64,000 nt of DNA. Origin: Neorickettsia helminthoeca str. Oregon. GTDB taxonomy: Bacteria > Pseudomonadota > Alphaproteobacteria > Rickettsiales > Anaplasmataceae. The notes beneath the pieces were generated by a model. The model searched no databases. It was not told where the DNA came from and was given only the letters and a program-made list of their open reading frames with translations. Positions 63,432 through 64,000 of this stretch are shown piece by piece (position 1 is the first letter of the stretch; the number at the start of each line of letters is the position of its first letter). A program made the translations under genes and the position numbers. The stretch is from assembly GCF_000632985.1 (NCBI RefSeq), contig NZ_CP007481.1, positions 496,001 to 560,000 on the forward strand, written 5' to 3'.

Positions 63432-64000
63432 CTAAACCATGTTGCTAGCCCTGCTTGAGAGGTGTGACCATGGCAAAATAGAGGTGACACCCCACCAACT
63501 CTTTCGTATCCTTCTTTCTTCAACAAAAGCTCGAATTTCACCCATGACAGTATCTTCATATAGACTATCCGAGTTATGCACAAGTAAAGCGTGGAAAGCC
63601 CGAAATAGGAACGGGCTGAGCTTATATTCATGGCGTAATCTTGCATTATCTACTGGAATAACAGCGATTTTAACATTCTCTCGCCGTTCCAGATCATCCG
63701 CGTTTATTCCATCTCTATAAGTTTCCCTGATATCCCCTTCTTCATAGAAAATATCTCCATCAGAAACTATCACAGAAACCGGCGTATCGTTCAGCGCATC
63801 AATTTCGTCCTGCGTTATCCCTATTTTGCTTCCGTACTGCACTACTGTTATGCAAATGACAGCTTTTAGTACAGCAATACACAACGCAAGACAAAGAGTA
63901 ATACTGCACGCCACAGTAATCCATCGAGATTGATCATCTGATATTGCACCACGTATGATCCCATATAGCGCACCAGTAACAGTACCTAAAAGGAGTAAAG
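63432..64000 (-). CDS. Membrane protein of unknown function, 5' end cut off by the window
   Basis: On the minus strand an open frame runs from the right edge to a stop at 63432, two bases from the secD stop. No stop interrupts it upstream of the first candidate start (GTG 63914): the edge translation LLLLGTVTGALYGIIRGAIS is hydrophobic, so the gene extends beyond the window. Two membrane helices lie near the edge and at ITLCLALCIAVLKAVICI. A soluble domain of about 130 residues follows, ending in a Trp/Arg-containing tail (RIRKSWWGVTSILPW). No family was recognised. Confidence 0.6.
   Translation of the reverse strand, partial: LLLLGTVTGALYGIIRGAISDDQSRWITVACSITLCLALCIAVLKAVICITVVQYGSKIGITQDEIDALNDTPVSVIVSDGDIFYEEGDIRETYRDGINADDLERRENVKIAVIPVDNARLRHEYKLSPFLFRAFHALLVHNSDSLYEDTVMGEIRAFVEERRIRKSWWGVTSILPWSHLSSRASNMV

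Noticed and set aside
63439-63720. 93-codon plus-strand ORF after secD
   Set aside because: It is antisense to the minus-strand membrane protein, whose frame is longer and open to the window edge.

Overview
The window reads as a chromosomal segment of an obligate intracellular alphaproteobacterium of the order Rickettsiales, most likely the genus Neorickettsia (N. risticii / N. sennetsu group). The evidence is moderate GC with AT-rich gaps, relaxed gene spacing, rickettsial-type respiratory and aminoacyl-tRNA synthetase genes, a biotin locus, and a cluster of large repeat-bearing proteins that resemble the strain-specific antigens of that genus. The genus call rests on family recognition from memory, not on a database search.

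Layout. 1-8.1 kb: 3' part of murJ, a proton-channel (Mrp/Nuo-type) membrane subunit, a small membrane protein, then on the minus strand a YfgM-like protein, nuoD, tRNA-Asn, serS, miaA and a small acidic protein. 8.1-19.8 kb: an AT-rich gap, ccmF, a multi-pass membrane protein of unknown function, a D,D-carboxypeptidase, ruvA-ruvB, a possible decayed membrane gene, sucA, and a minus-strand group rpsD / tRNA-Leu / iscX / PhnP-like hydrolase / tsaC. 19.8-31.2 kb: ddl-ftsQ, folE-atpG, a coiled-coil membrane protein, murB, a lipoprotein, class II fructose-bisphosphatase and topA. 31.2-41.8 kb: a protein with four identical 36-residue repeats, an O-methyltransferase, acnA, a MidA/NDUFAF7-type methyltransferase, valS, and prfB with an intact programmed +1 frameshift.

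41.9-49.0 kb is the most unusual part: three large proteins without signal peptides. The first carries three identical 75-residue repeats. The second and third are diverged paralogs embedded in identical flanks: a 297-bp leader, a 142- to 180-bp 3' module, and an 89-bp internal island. The repeat unit is bounded by the hexamer CCCTAC at its left end, its junction and its right end. This architecture points to tandem duplication followed by cassette-like exchange of the gene bodies, a plausible source of antigen or effector variation.

49.1-55.3 kb holds a biotin locus: bioB diverges from bioF, a bioH-like hydrolase, bioC, bioD and bioA. After tRNA-Val and a small ORF, 56-61.9 kb is an electron-transport block (coxB, coxA, ctaB, petA, petB, petC), followed by secD and, at the right edge, the 3' part of an unknown minus-strand membrane protein.

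Functionally, the window serves aerobic energy metabolism (complex I subunit, bc1 complex, cytochrome oxidase, heme O and cytochrome c maturation, ATP synthase gamma, TCA enzymes), cofactor supply (biotin, the first pterin step, Fe-S), translation and tRNA modification, fragments of peptidoglycan metabolism (murJ, murB, ddl, a D,D-carboxypeptidase, ftsQ), and a set of lineage-specific, probably host-interacting proteins.
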